From: Ignavibacteriales bacterium
Lineage (GTDB): Bacteria > Bacteroidota > Ignavibacteria > UBA10030
Length of the DNA: 5,554 bases
Assembly: GCA_016218005.1 (NCBI GenBank)
Contig: JACRFF010000361.1
Location: forward strand, 1-5,554
Direction of reading: 5' to 3'
Position 1 is the stretch's first letter, and each line of letters opens with the position of its first letter. A program made the translations under genes and the position numbers. This document shows positions 1 through 5,554 of the stretch, piece by piece. The notes below the pieces were generated by a model. That model was not told where the DNA came from and ran no database searches. It saw nothing but the letters and a program-made list of their open reading frames with translations.

Positions 1-1
1 C

Positions 2-889
2 CGCCCGATTCGCATGTCTCTCGTATGGCTGCGCTCTCTTCCCGTCGAGATTCGTGAAGCCCACTTTTACAACGCTTCGTCGCTTGCCCGATTGACGACC
101 GACGTAGACTATGTTGTCCACATCGCCGGCACGACAAAAGCGAAACGACCCGCAGAGTACGTTCGCGGCAATGTTGAAGCTACGCGAAATCTCCTTCAGG
201 CGTGCACAACGTCTGCCGGCATCAAAAAGTTCACGTTCATCAGCAGTTTGACTGCACTGGGACCAAGCGCCGACGGCTCGCTGCTTGATGAATCTGCGGA
301 GTGCCATCCTCTGACTTCGTATGGAAAATCCAAACTGCAAGCCGAACACTTATGCGAGAGCTTCAACACTCAATTGCCGATTGTGATTATCCGCCCGACG
401 GCAGTGTACGGCCCGCGCGACCGCGACATCCTTGAGATGTTTCGCTGGGTTGGCTATGGCATCAAACCTATCATTGGCTCTCGCGAAAAAAGTTTGAGCC
501 TCATTCACGCCGAAGATCTGGCACGTGGCATTGCCGATGCCACGCTGTCTTCCGCTACCGCCGGCAACATCTACCATCTCTCCGAACGCCAGCCGCATTC
601 ATTTAGCTGGCTCATCGATACGTTGGCGCAGATCGTTCACCGCCAACCGTTATCGATTCGGCTTCCCAATTCTTTGTTGTTTGCCGTCGCTGGAATCGTC
701 GAGGCGATTTCGTTTCTCGGACCAAAGCCGGCAGTCTTTAGTCTCGACAAGGCACGCGATATCATTCAGCCGCACTGGATTTGCAGCGCCGAAAAAGCAT
801 TGACCGAATTCGGCTTCGAAACTCGAATCCATACCGAAACCGGACTACGCCAAACGTACGAGTGGTACAAGAAGGAGGGCTGGTTGTAA
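2..889 (+). CDS. NAD(P)-dependent extended SDR / NAD-dependent epimerase-dehydratase, 5'-partial
   Basis: This is an oxidoreductase or epimerase of the extended short-chain dehydrogenase family, expected to be cytosolic and NAD(P)-dependent; the substrate cannot be told. Numbering from the ATG at 14, the sequence shows the HIAG segment (36-39) that follows beta-4, an active-site serine in FISSLTALGPS (S77/S78), the catalytic YGKSK (Y103, K107), the RPTAVYGPRD segment (127-136) and a LIHAEDLARG segment (163-172) typical of sugar-epimerase and 3-beta-HSD-like members. The N-terminal glycine-rich GxxGxxG nucleotide-binding loop is absent. The frame stays open to the window edge (RPIR precedes the ATG), and there is no Shine-Dalgarno before position 14. 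The ATG at 14 is therefore almost certainly internal and the gene begins upstream of the window. The stop overlaps the crcB start as TAATG, suggesting translational coupling. Family assignment is firm; specific function (epimerase, dihydroflavonol-reductase-like or steroid-dehydrogenase-like) is open. Confidence 0.9.
   Translation, partial: RPIRMSLVWLRSLPVEIREAHFYNASSLARLTTDVDYVVHIAGTTKAKRPAEYVRGNVEATRNLLQACTTSAGIKKFTFISSLTALGPSADGSLLDESAECHPLTSYGKSKLQAEHLCESFNTQLPIVIIRPTAVYGPRDRDILEMFRWVGYGIKPIIGSREKSLSLIHAEDLARGIADATLSSATAGNIYHLSERQPHSFSWLIDTLAQIVHRQPLSIRLPNSLLFAVAGIVEAISFLGPKPAVFSLDKARDIIQPHWICSAEKALTEFGFETRIHTETGLRQTYEWYKKEGWL
873..879 (+). promoter_or_regulatory. Ribosome binding site for crcB
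   Basis: AGGAGGG lies inside the last codons of the upstream dehydrogenase gene, 9 bases before the ATG at 889. It is a near-perfect Shine-Dalgarno. It fixes the crcB start at 889 rather than the in-frame ATG at 781, which would add 36 residues that do not resemble CrcB. Confidence 0.8.
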
Positions 890-1275
890 TGCCGACAACC
901 CTTTCAAGTTACGTGCTTGTTTTTGTTGGCGGAGGCATCGGCGCGTCTGCACGGTACTGGCTATCCGGTTTTGTCTATGAATTCCTTCCTGCCAACTTTC
1001 CGTACGGAAATCTCATCGTCAACGTGCTTGGTTGTTTTCTCATCGGCGTGCTTATGACGTCGATGGAAGAAAGGTTTGCTGCAACCGCTCAGGTGCGGTT
1101 GTTCCTCGCCGTCGGAATTCTCGGCGGCTTCACAACATTCTCATCGTTCAGCTATGAAACGATTGCGCTCCTTCGCGATGCCGATATCCTCAAGGCGTGC
1201 GTCAATATCGTTGTGTCAGTCGCTGGCTGCTTGGTTGCCACGTTTAGCGGTATGGTGGTTGGAAAGCTTGTATAG
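889..1275 (+). CDS. crcB: CrcB/Fluc fluoride channel (putative fluoride exporter)
   Basis: This is a small inner-membrane protein of 128 residues, the usual length of the CrcB/Fluc family. Known members act as dual-topology dimeric fluoride channels that let F- leave the cytoplasm. Visible family motifs are GGGIGASARYW (14-24), the FPYGNLIVNVLGCFLIG stretch (37-53) with conserved asparagines N41 and N45, and GGFTTFSSFSYE (79-90), which holds the phenylalanines F81 and F84 that line the fluoride pathway in this family. Four hydrophobic segments are apparent at about 5-25, 37-57, 70-92 and 100-125. The start at 889 is set by a strong Shine-Dalgarno and by family length. It overlaps the preceding stop by one base and is followed after 13 bases by a DUF190 gene, a common partner of crcB. 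With no leader of its own, there is no room for a fluoride riboswitch immediately before it. Confidence 0.95.
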   Translation: MPTTLSSYVLVFVGGGIGASARYWLSGFVYEFLPANFPYGNLIVNVLGCFLIGVLMTSMEERFAATAQVRLFLAVGILGGFTTFSSFSYETIALLRDADILKACVNIVVSVAGCLVATFSGMVVGKLV

Positions 1276-1278
1276 AAT

Positions 1279-1284
1279 GGAGGG
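1279..1284 (+). promoter_or_regulatory. Ribosome binding site for the DUF190 gene
   Basis: GGAGGG ends 4 bases before the ATG at 1289, a slightly short but workable spacing. An in-frame ATG at 1277 sits at the start of this motif and has no Shine-Dalgarno of its own at the right distance, so 1289 is preferred. Confidence 0.65.
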
Positions 1285-1288
1285 TTCT

Positions 1289-1645
1289 ATGAAGTTAGAA
1301 GGAAAAGGAAAACTTCTTCGGGTCTTTATCGGCGAGTCCGACCGCTCGCTCCATCAACCCCTCTTCGAGGCGATCATTCATCTCGCCAAAGAGCGCGGCT
1401 TAGCAGGATGCACCATCGTGCGCGGTACCGCAGGATACGGCCCGAACAGCAGAGTCATTCATACAGCAAAGATACTCCGCCTCTCTGAAGATCTCCCCAT
1501 CGTCGTGGAGATCGTCGATGCAGATGCAACGATCAAAGCGTTTTTACCGGAGGTGGAGAGGCTGATACAAGATTCTCACAGCGGCGCACTCATAACATTG
1601 GAGGATGTTGAAGTGATTCGATACGCGCCCACGAGCAAGCGTTGA
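1289..1645 (+). CDS. DUF190 family protein
   Basis: This is a soluble protein of 118 residues matching the DUF190 family, whose members are about 100-120 residues with a small ferredoxin-like/PII-like fold. Recognisable family features are LLRVFIGESDR (9-19), PLFEAIIHLAKERGLAG (24-40), TIVRGTAGYG (42-51), the IHTAKILRLSEDLP segment (57-70), IVVEIVD (71-77) and a C-terminal LITLEDVEVIRY strand region (101-112). The biochemical function is not established. The gene is frequently found next to crcB, as here, which suggests an accessory or regulatory role for the fluoride channel, though this is inference. It is the last gene of the + strand unit and ends 6 bases from the stop of the convergent PiT gene. 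A longer reading with in-frame starts inside crcB (from 1076) is rejected because the extension is only a shadow of crcB. Confidence 0.9.
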   Translation: MKLEGKGKLLRVFIGESDRSLHQPLFEAIIHLAKERGLAGCTIVRGTAGYGPNSRVIHTAKILRLSEDLPIVVEIVDADATIKAFLPEVERLIQDSHSGALITLEDVEVIRYAPTSKR

Positions 1646-1651
1646 CGGCTG

Positions 1652-2641
1652 TTACCCCACAAACAGCGAAAGCACCGAGAAGCAACCCCACGCCATAAGA
1701 GCAGACAGGGGAATCGTCAGAATCCACGCCGTAATAATGTTGCCCGCAACTCCCCAACGCACAGCCGATAAGCGTTTAGTTGCGCCCACTCCCATAATCG
1801 CTCCAGTAACCGTGTGCGTCGTGCTGACGGCAATGCCGCTGAAGGCGGTGATCAGCAACGTCAGCGCGCCGGAAGTTTCAGCGCAAAATCCGCCTGAGGG
1901 CTTGAGCTTCGTTACTTTCTGACCCATCGTTTTGACAATGCGCCAGCCGCCGAACATCGTGCCTAGCGCAATGGCGATGTGGCAAGAGATGATAACCCAC
2001 CACGGAACCTCAAACGACTTGAGGAAACCTGACGTCACAAGCAGTCCGGTGATAACGCCCATGGTTTTTTGCGCATCGTTGGTGCCGTGGCCGAGACTGT
2101 AGAACGCCGCCGACACCAGTTGGAGTTTGCGGAACACGCTATTGACCTTTGCGGATGGGCGCTCATGGAATATCCACATCAACGCTATCATGAGAAGAAA
2201 TCCCATCGTCATCCCCATCAGCGGCGCGACGGCAATAAAAACGAGCGTCTTCGTCCAGCCACCCATGATGATGGCACCGAATCCCGCCTTGGCAATGGCC
2301 GCACCGGCGTATCCCCCCATCAGCGCGTGCGATGAGCTGGTGGGAATTCCGTAGTACCACGTTATCAGATTCCAAAATATTGCACCGGTCAATCCGGCAA
2401 GGATAACGTACTCGTTCACCGACGAGAGTTCTATCAACCCTTTGCCGATCGTTTTCGCAATGCGGACATCAAAGAGAAACGCCGCCACCAGATTGAAGAA
2501 GGCAGCCCACACGACGGCTTTGCGAGGCGTTAGCACCCGCGTTGAAACGATGGTGGCGATTGAATTCGCCGCATCGTGGAAGCCGTTGAGAAAATCGAAC
2601 ACCAACGCAACTAGTATCACGGCAACAACGAGGGTCAGCAT
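1652..2641 (-). CDS. pit: PiT-family inorganic phosphate transporter
   Basis: This is an integral membrane transporter of 329 residues, the short bacterial form of the PiT family, which moves inorganic phosphate (as metal-phosphate with H+, or with Na+) into the cell. Family signatures occur in both inverted-repeat halves: GFHDAANSIAT (20-30) near the N-terminus and GHGTNDAQKTMG (184-195) in the middle. PTSSSHAL (100-107) and STTHTVTGAIMGVG (273-286) form the paired serine/threonine-His motifs. Roughly eight to ten hydrophobic segments surround a short basic cytoplasmic stretch (about 159-172). The ATG at 2641 has only a weak GA-rich Shine-Dalgarno (GAGAG, 6 bases away) and sits 18 bases after the DUF47 stop, so it is probably expressed from the upstream operon. 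This DUF47-PiT pairing is a well-known arrangement. Whether it prefers phosphate over sulfate or another anion cannot be decided from sequence alone, but phosphate is the strong expectation. Confidence 0.94.
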   Translation of the reverse strand: MLTLVVAVILVALVFDFLNGFHDAANSIATIVSTRVLTPRKAVVWAAFFNLVAAFLFDVRIAKTIGKGLIELSSVNEYVILAGLTGAIFWNLITWYYGIPTSSSHALMGGYAGAAIAKAGFGAIIMGGWTKTLVFIAVAPLMGMTMGFLLMIALMWIFHERPSAKVNSVFRKLQLVSAAFYSLGHGTNDAQKTMGVITGLLVTSGFLKSFEVPWWVIISCHIAIALGTMFGGWRIVKTMGQKVTKLKPSGGFCAETSGALTLLITAFSGIAVSTTHTVTGAIMGVGATKRLSAVRWGVAGNIITAWILTIPLSALMAWGCFSVLSLFVG

Positions 2642-2659
2642 GCTGTTCTCTCTTCCAAC

Positions 2660-3307
2660 CTACGCGTGTTTGATGTAGATCGTTTCCAGCACATTTGCGG
2701 CATCTTCGCACTTGTCTGTCGCCGTCTCCAACCCCGTAAAGACTTCTTTGAGCTTAATGATCTGCTTCGTGTCCTTTTCTTTGTCGAACAACTCGGCTAT
2801 GGCTTGCTCGAAGAGCGTGTCTGCTTCGTTTTCATACTCATTGATCGTCTTAAACATTTTGTTCAATTCCTCCGCCTCATGAAGACGGCGAAGCAGCCGA
2901 ACGCCTCGCAATAATTCTTCGACCGACAAATGAAGAACGTCTACCAATTGCACCATGCTCTCCGGGCATTTTTTGATCTTGTACAACGAGAGCCGGCTTG
3001 CGCTTCCGTCGATGTGGTCCATAATGTCGTCTAAGGCGGAAGCCAATTCATGAATGTCTTCGCGGTCAAACGGCGTTACAAAGGTAGAATTGAGTTCCGA
3101 AAACACTTTGTGAGTGACGGCGTCGCATTGGTGTTCAAGAATTTTGATTTGCCTCGCAATCTTGTCGCGTTCCGGCAGAGATTTGGCAAGAACCATTTGC
3201 CTCATCAACTCCGTTCCGGCGACAATATTTTGAGTGCTCTCCTCGAAGAAATCATAAAAGTGAGAGTCTGTTGGAAGCAATCGTTTAATGATGCGGTCAA
3301 GAAACAT
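2660..3307 (-). CDS. DUF47 (PhoU-like) putative phosphate transport regulator
   Basis: This is a cytosolic, mostly helical protein of 215 residues of the DUF47/PhoU-like family (the Pit accessory protein group), at its usual length. The N-terminus MFLDRIIKRLLP and the segment ELNSTFVTPFDREDIHEL (71-88) are characteristic. Acidic repeats consistent with PhoU-type metal-binding E/DxxxD motifs are visible at E58-D62, at ALDDIMDHID (91-100), at EYENEAD (157-163) and in ATDKCEDA (196-203). Family members are encoded beside PiT transporters and are thought to modulate them. The next gene in the transcript is the PiT transporter, 18 bases away, which supports that role here. The start is set by GAGGA at 3314-3318 with 6-base spacing. 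It follows pckG by 35 bases with no visible terminator, so it may share the pckG transcript. Confidence 0.92.
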   Translation of the reverse strand: MFLDRIIKRLLPTDSHFYDFFEESTQNIVAGTELMRQMVLAKSLPERDKIARQIKILEHQCDAVTHKVFSELNSTFVTPFDREDIHELASALDDIMDHIDGSASRLSLYKIKKCPESMVQLVDVLHLSVEELLRGVRLLRRLHEAEELNKMFKTINEYENEADTLFEQAIAELFDKEKDTKQIIKLKEVFTGLETATDKCEDAANVLETIYIKHA

Positions 3308-3313
3308 GGTAAT

Positions 3314-3318
3314 TCCTC
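3314..3318 (-). promoter_or_regulatory. Ribosome binding site for the DUF47 gene
   Basis: On the minus strand GAGGA lies 6 bases before the ATG at 3307, within the 35-base gap after pckG. It supports the chosen start. Confidence 0.7.
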
Positions 3319-3342
3319 GTTATAGAAAATGATGGTTGTGCA

Positions 3343-5088
3343 TTAGAAGGCGTGAAGTCGTTTGCAAAGTTGTTCGTGTTCGTACCAGATTTCTTTCGGC
3401 ATTCGGGAACCAAACGGGTCGAAAAATTCCTTCATGCTGTCCGCGCCCTTGAGCCATCCGGGCTTATCCAAGGCCGTCAGTTCTTCCATCGCTCCCGCGG
3501 CAAGTTTCAATCCGGTGGTATCAATGGCGTCCGGCGTGGGGAAATATCCAATTGGAGTTTCTCTTGCTTTGCCTTTTCCATCAATCCGTTCCAGAATCCA
3601 TTTCAGCACACGGATATTTTCGCCATATCCCGGCCAAAGAAATTTCCCACCGTTGTCTTTGCGAAACCAATTCACGCGAAAGATCAACGGCGGCTTGTTC
3701 ATCCGCTTGCCCATCGCCAGCCAATGCCCAAAATAATCTGCCATAGTATATCCGCAGAACGGCAGCATCGCCATCGGGTCGCGCCGCACAACACCAACGG
3801 CCCCCGTTGCGGCGGCAGTGGTCTCGGCTCCCATGCCGGCACCCATCAGCACGCCGTTCTTCCACGTGAACGATTGAAACGCGAGCGGCACAACGGATGA
3901 GCGTCGACTGCCAAAAATAATTGCGGAGATCGGAACGCCTTGCGGGTCATCCCATCTGGGCGAGATCGTCTTGCAGGCCTTCGCCGGCGTGGTGAAACGG
4001 GAATTCGGATGCGCGGCTTTGCCCATCTCGGAATTCCAGAAGCGGCCCTGCCAATCAAGCGTTCCGGCGGGAGCGTCGTAGCCGATGCCTTCCCACCACG
4101 GTTCTCGATTCGGCGTCATCGCCACGTTCGTAAAGATCGTGTTACTGCGAATCATCTCCATCGCAACCGGATTCGACTGCACGTTCGTTCCGGGCACCAC
4201 ACCGAAGAATCCGGCTTCAGGGTTGATGGCTCGCAGTTGTCCTTCGTCGTCAATGTGCAACCAAGCAATGTCATCACCCACCGTTGATACCTTGTAGTCC
4301 TGCGACTCGAACGCTGAGACCATCATTGCAAGATTCGTTTTCCCGGAGGCGCTGGGAAACGCACCAAGCATATATGTGGTTCGACCGCCGGGATCTGTCA
4401 ATCCGATGATCAGCATATGCTCTGCCATCCATCCTTGCTCTTTCGCCATGTAGCTTGCAAGGCGAAGAGCGAAGCATTTCTTTCCAAGCAGTGCGTTGCC
4501 TCCATACCCAGAGCCGATACTCCAAACTAACTTCTCTTCAGGAAAATGCATGATGAATCTTCGTTCGGGATTAACGTCGGCAAGCGAATGCAATCCGGGA
4601 ACAAATTCTCCGGTTCGGTCCAACCGATCGAACGCCGGTTTGCCGACGCGGGTCATCACGTGCATGTTCGCGGCAACATACGGGCTGTCTGTCAGCTCGA
4701 CGCCCACTTTACTGTAAGCAGACCCCGACGGACCCATGAGATAGGGAATGACATACATCGTGCGCCCTTTCATGCTGCCGTCAAACAGTTTTGTCAGTTT
4801 CGCTTTGGCTTCTGCAGGGTCCATCCAATTGTTATTCGGGCCGGCGTCATCTTTCTTTTTCGTGCAGATGAATGTGAGACCCTCGGTACGCGCTACGTCG
4901 TTCGGATTGCTGCGATGAAGGTAACAACCGGGATACGTTTGTTGGTTCAACTCTATCAATGTGCCGTCCTTCAGCATGAGCTGGATGAGTCCGCGATATT
5001 CGGCATCCGACCCGTCGCACCAATGAATCTTTTCTGGTTTCGTGAGTCGAACTGATTCGTCGACCCACTGTCGTAGTTTAGGATTCAT
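3343..5088 (-). CDS. pckG: Phosphoenolpyruvate carboxykinase (GTP-type)
   Basis: This cytosolic enzyme converts oxaloacetate + GTP to phosphoenolpyruvate + GDP + CO2, the entry step of gluconeogenesis, and can run in reverse. At 581 residues it is slightly shorter than many GTP-PEPCKs (about 590-620) but complete. Visible motifs: VARTEG (65-70, substrate-binding Arg67), KGRTMYVIPYLMGP (107-120), the SGYGGNALLGKKCF segment (193-206, with Lys203/Lys204 and, further on, His224 as expected metal and substrate contacts), the P-loop FPSASGKTN (244-252, Lys250), GDDIAW (271-276, metal-binding aspartates), FGSRRSS (392-398), MGAETTAAATG (419-429, lid region) and NWFRKDNGGKFLWPG (473-487). These are GTP-type, not ATP-type, signatures. 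Two departures stand out: Ser248 sits where the family normally has a reactive Cys (PSACGKTN), and GSRR replaces the usual GGRR. The ATG at 5088 has AAGGAG 8 bases upstream. It lies 36 bases after the FtrD-like gene and 34 bases ahead of the DUF47 gene, consistent with an operon. Confidence 0.97.
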   Translation of the reverse strand: MNPKLRQWVDESVRLTKPEKIHWCDGSDAEYRGLIQLMLKDGTLIELNQQTYPGCYLHRSNPNDVARTEGLTFICTKKKDDAGPNNNWMDPAEAKAKLTKLFDGSMKGRTMYVIPYLMGPSGSAYSKVGVELTDSPYVAANMHVMTRVGKPAFDRLDRTGEFVPGLHSLADVNPERRFIMHFPEEKLVWSIGSGYGGNALLGKKCFALRLASYMAKEQGWMAEHMLIIGLTDPGGRTTYMLGAFPSASGKTNLAMMVSAFESQDYKVSTVGDDIAWLHIDDEGQLRAINPEAGFFGVVPGTNVQSNPVAMEMIRSNTIFTNVAMTPNREPWWEGIGYDAPAGTLDWQGRFWNSEMGKAAHPNSRFTTPAKACKTISPRWDDPQGVPISAIIFGSRRSSVVPLAFQSFTWKNGVLMGAGMGAETTAAATGAVGVVRRDPMAMLPFCGYTMADYFGHWLAMGKRMNKPPLIFRVNWFRKDNGGKFLWPGYGENIRVLKWILERIDGKGKARETPIGYFPTPDAIDTTGLKLAAGAMEELTALDKPGWLKGADSMKEFFDPFGSRMPKEIWYEHEQLCKRLHAF

Positions 5089-5096
5089 CCTCTATG

Positions 5097-5102
5097 CTCC
5101 TT
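5097..5102 (-). promoter_or_regulatory. Ribosome binding site for pckG
   Basis: On the minus strand AAGGAG lies 8 bases before the ATG at 5088, in the 36-base gap between the upstream cysteine-rich gene and pckG. It supports the 5088 start. No hairpin with a T-run and no convincing promoter is visible in this gap. Confidence 0.75.
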
Positions 5103-5124
5103 CGCTGAGATTTTAATGACGTGG

Positions 5125-5554
5125 TTATGAGCGAGCTTTCCAATCTCGAATCGAGGCCAACTCAATGCGGATTTCATCTCCGAGTACGGTGCTGGGAATC
5201 GGATCCGGGTAGTACTTCTGACAACACGCATAGGCTTCCATGCTGGAGGCATTCCAGTACGAAGGACACTGCGCACAATGAATGTTGTCTCCCTCAAGAT
5301 AGAAATCGTCGGAGCGACAGTTTTCGCTGACACTCATCGCCGTGACGAGCTTGCCGCCGGAAGCAAGGTACGCGATAATCGGGTATGTCTGTTTGCCTTC
5401 GGGATCGTAGAAACGAATGAGATGTTTTTCTCGAAGGTCGCTGAGTGATACGACAAGAAACGAGCCGACAATTTTCGCTTCGACGTTTGAACTCGTTATC
5501 TTCCCTTCTGCACTGCCGGCATTACTCACCACCGGTTGCTGGGAAATGACCGGA
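5125..5554 (-). CDS. DUF2318/FtrD-like cysteine-rich protein, C-terminal part (5'-partial)
   Basis: Only the last 142 residues are in the window. The frame runs open past an internal GTG at 5532 to the edge (residues PVISQQP precede it), so the true start lies beyond the window and the GTG is not a supported start. Numbering from that GTG, the segment reads as a beta-rich domain (about 18-66, including LIRFYDPEGKQ) followed by a cysteine-rich module: Cys72, Cys86-x2-Cys89 and the pair Cys103-Cys104, with FYLEGDNIHCAQC (77-89) and QKYYPDPIP (105-113). This layout resembles the C-terminal domain of DUF2318 (membrane Fe-S protein FtrD-like) proteins, where cysteines probably bind metal or an Fe-S cluster. 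Those proteins usually have N-terminal membrane anchoring, which would lie outside the window. The first cysteine of the usual CxxC appears as Ser69. The family call is from memory of the motif and is moderate. The function is unknown; a role in metal transport or redox is only suggested by the family name. Confidence 0.6.
   Translation of the reverse strand, partial: PVISQQPVVSNAGSAEGKITSSNVEAKIVGSFLVVSLSDLREKHLIRFYDPEGKQTYPIIAYLASGGKLVTAMSVSENCRSDDFYLEGDNIHCAQCPSYWNASSMEAYACCQKYYPDPIPSTVLGDEIRIELASIRDWKARS

Noticed and set aside
14..16. ATG at 14 as the true start of the dehydrogenase
   Set aside because: There is no Shine-Dalgarno, the frame is open upstream to the window edge, and the obligatory N-terminal Rossmann glycine motif is missing, so the start must be outside the window.
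781..888. N-terminal extension of crcB from an upstream ATG
   Set aside because: The extra 36 residues are charged, unlike CrcB, and lie in the dehydrogenase coding sequence. The ATG at 889 has a strong Shine-Dalgarno and gives the family's length.
800..888. Fluoride riboswitch directly before crcB
   Set aside because: The region is fully coding for the end of the dehydrogenase, and I saw no pseudoknot-like layout. A covariance-model search would settle it.
1648..1667. Bidirectional terminator at the convergent junction
   Set aside because: The stem is only 6 bp with an 8-base loop and has no T-run downstream on either strand, so it is too weak to annotate.
3308..3342. Promoter for the DUF47-PiT pair in the gap after pckG
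   Set aside because: The minus strand has a TATAAC-like hexamer but no matching -35 element at a proper distance, so chance is the better explanation.
3352..3900. Long + strand open frame of 182 codons opposite pckG
   Set aside because: It lies wholly antisense to the well-supported pckG, and its translation is low-complexity basic/His/Arg sequence with no family resemblance.
4546..5055. Long + strand open frame of 169 codons opposite the 5' part of pckG
   Set aside because: It is antisense to conserved PEPCK motifs, has no recognisable domain, and is explained by the codon use of the real gene.

Overview
This is a compact, gene-dense bacterial window of moderate GC content. I see no RNA gene, mobile element, repeat array, CRISPR or recognisable promoter. 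The proteins are chromosomal housekeeping or accessory types. The combination of a GTP-type PEP carboxykinase, a short PiT transporter with its DUF47 partner, a CrcB/DUF190 pair and an extended SDR is compatible with a free-living bacterium, perhaps of the Bacteroidota/Chlorobi/Ignavibacteria sphere. That placement is a weak inference from protein flavour, not a demonstrated assignment.

Left block (+ strand, about 1-1645): the C-terminal part of an NAD(P)-dependent extended short-chain dehydrogenase/epimerase, whose Rossmann glycine-rich start lies outside the window. It is followed with a TAATG stop/start overlap by crcB (fluoride channel), and 13 bases later by a DUF190 gene. The three genes look like one transcription unit, with strong Shine-Dalgarno sequences before the second and third.

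Right block (- strand, 1652 to the window edge): read in the direction of transcription, this holds the C-terminal part of a cysteine-rich DUF2318/FtrD-like protein (5' end outside the window), pckG, a DUF47/PhoU-like gene, and a PiT-family phosphate transporter. Gaps are 36, 34-35 and 18 bases, so co-transcription is likely. DUF47 and PiT form a known phosphate-transport pair. pckG supplies gluconeogenic PEP, and its link with phosphate uptake is positional only.

The two blocks converge with only 6 bases between the DUF190 and PiT stop codons. The points most worth a second look are the replacement of the usual reactive P-loop cysteine of GTP-PEPCK by serine, the altered cysteine pattern of the FtrD-like protein, and the fluoride-channel/DUF190 pairing. 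I found no evidence for a previously undescribed multi-gene system.
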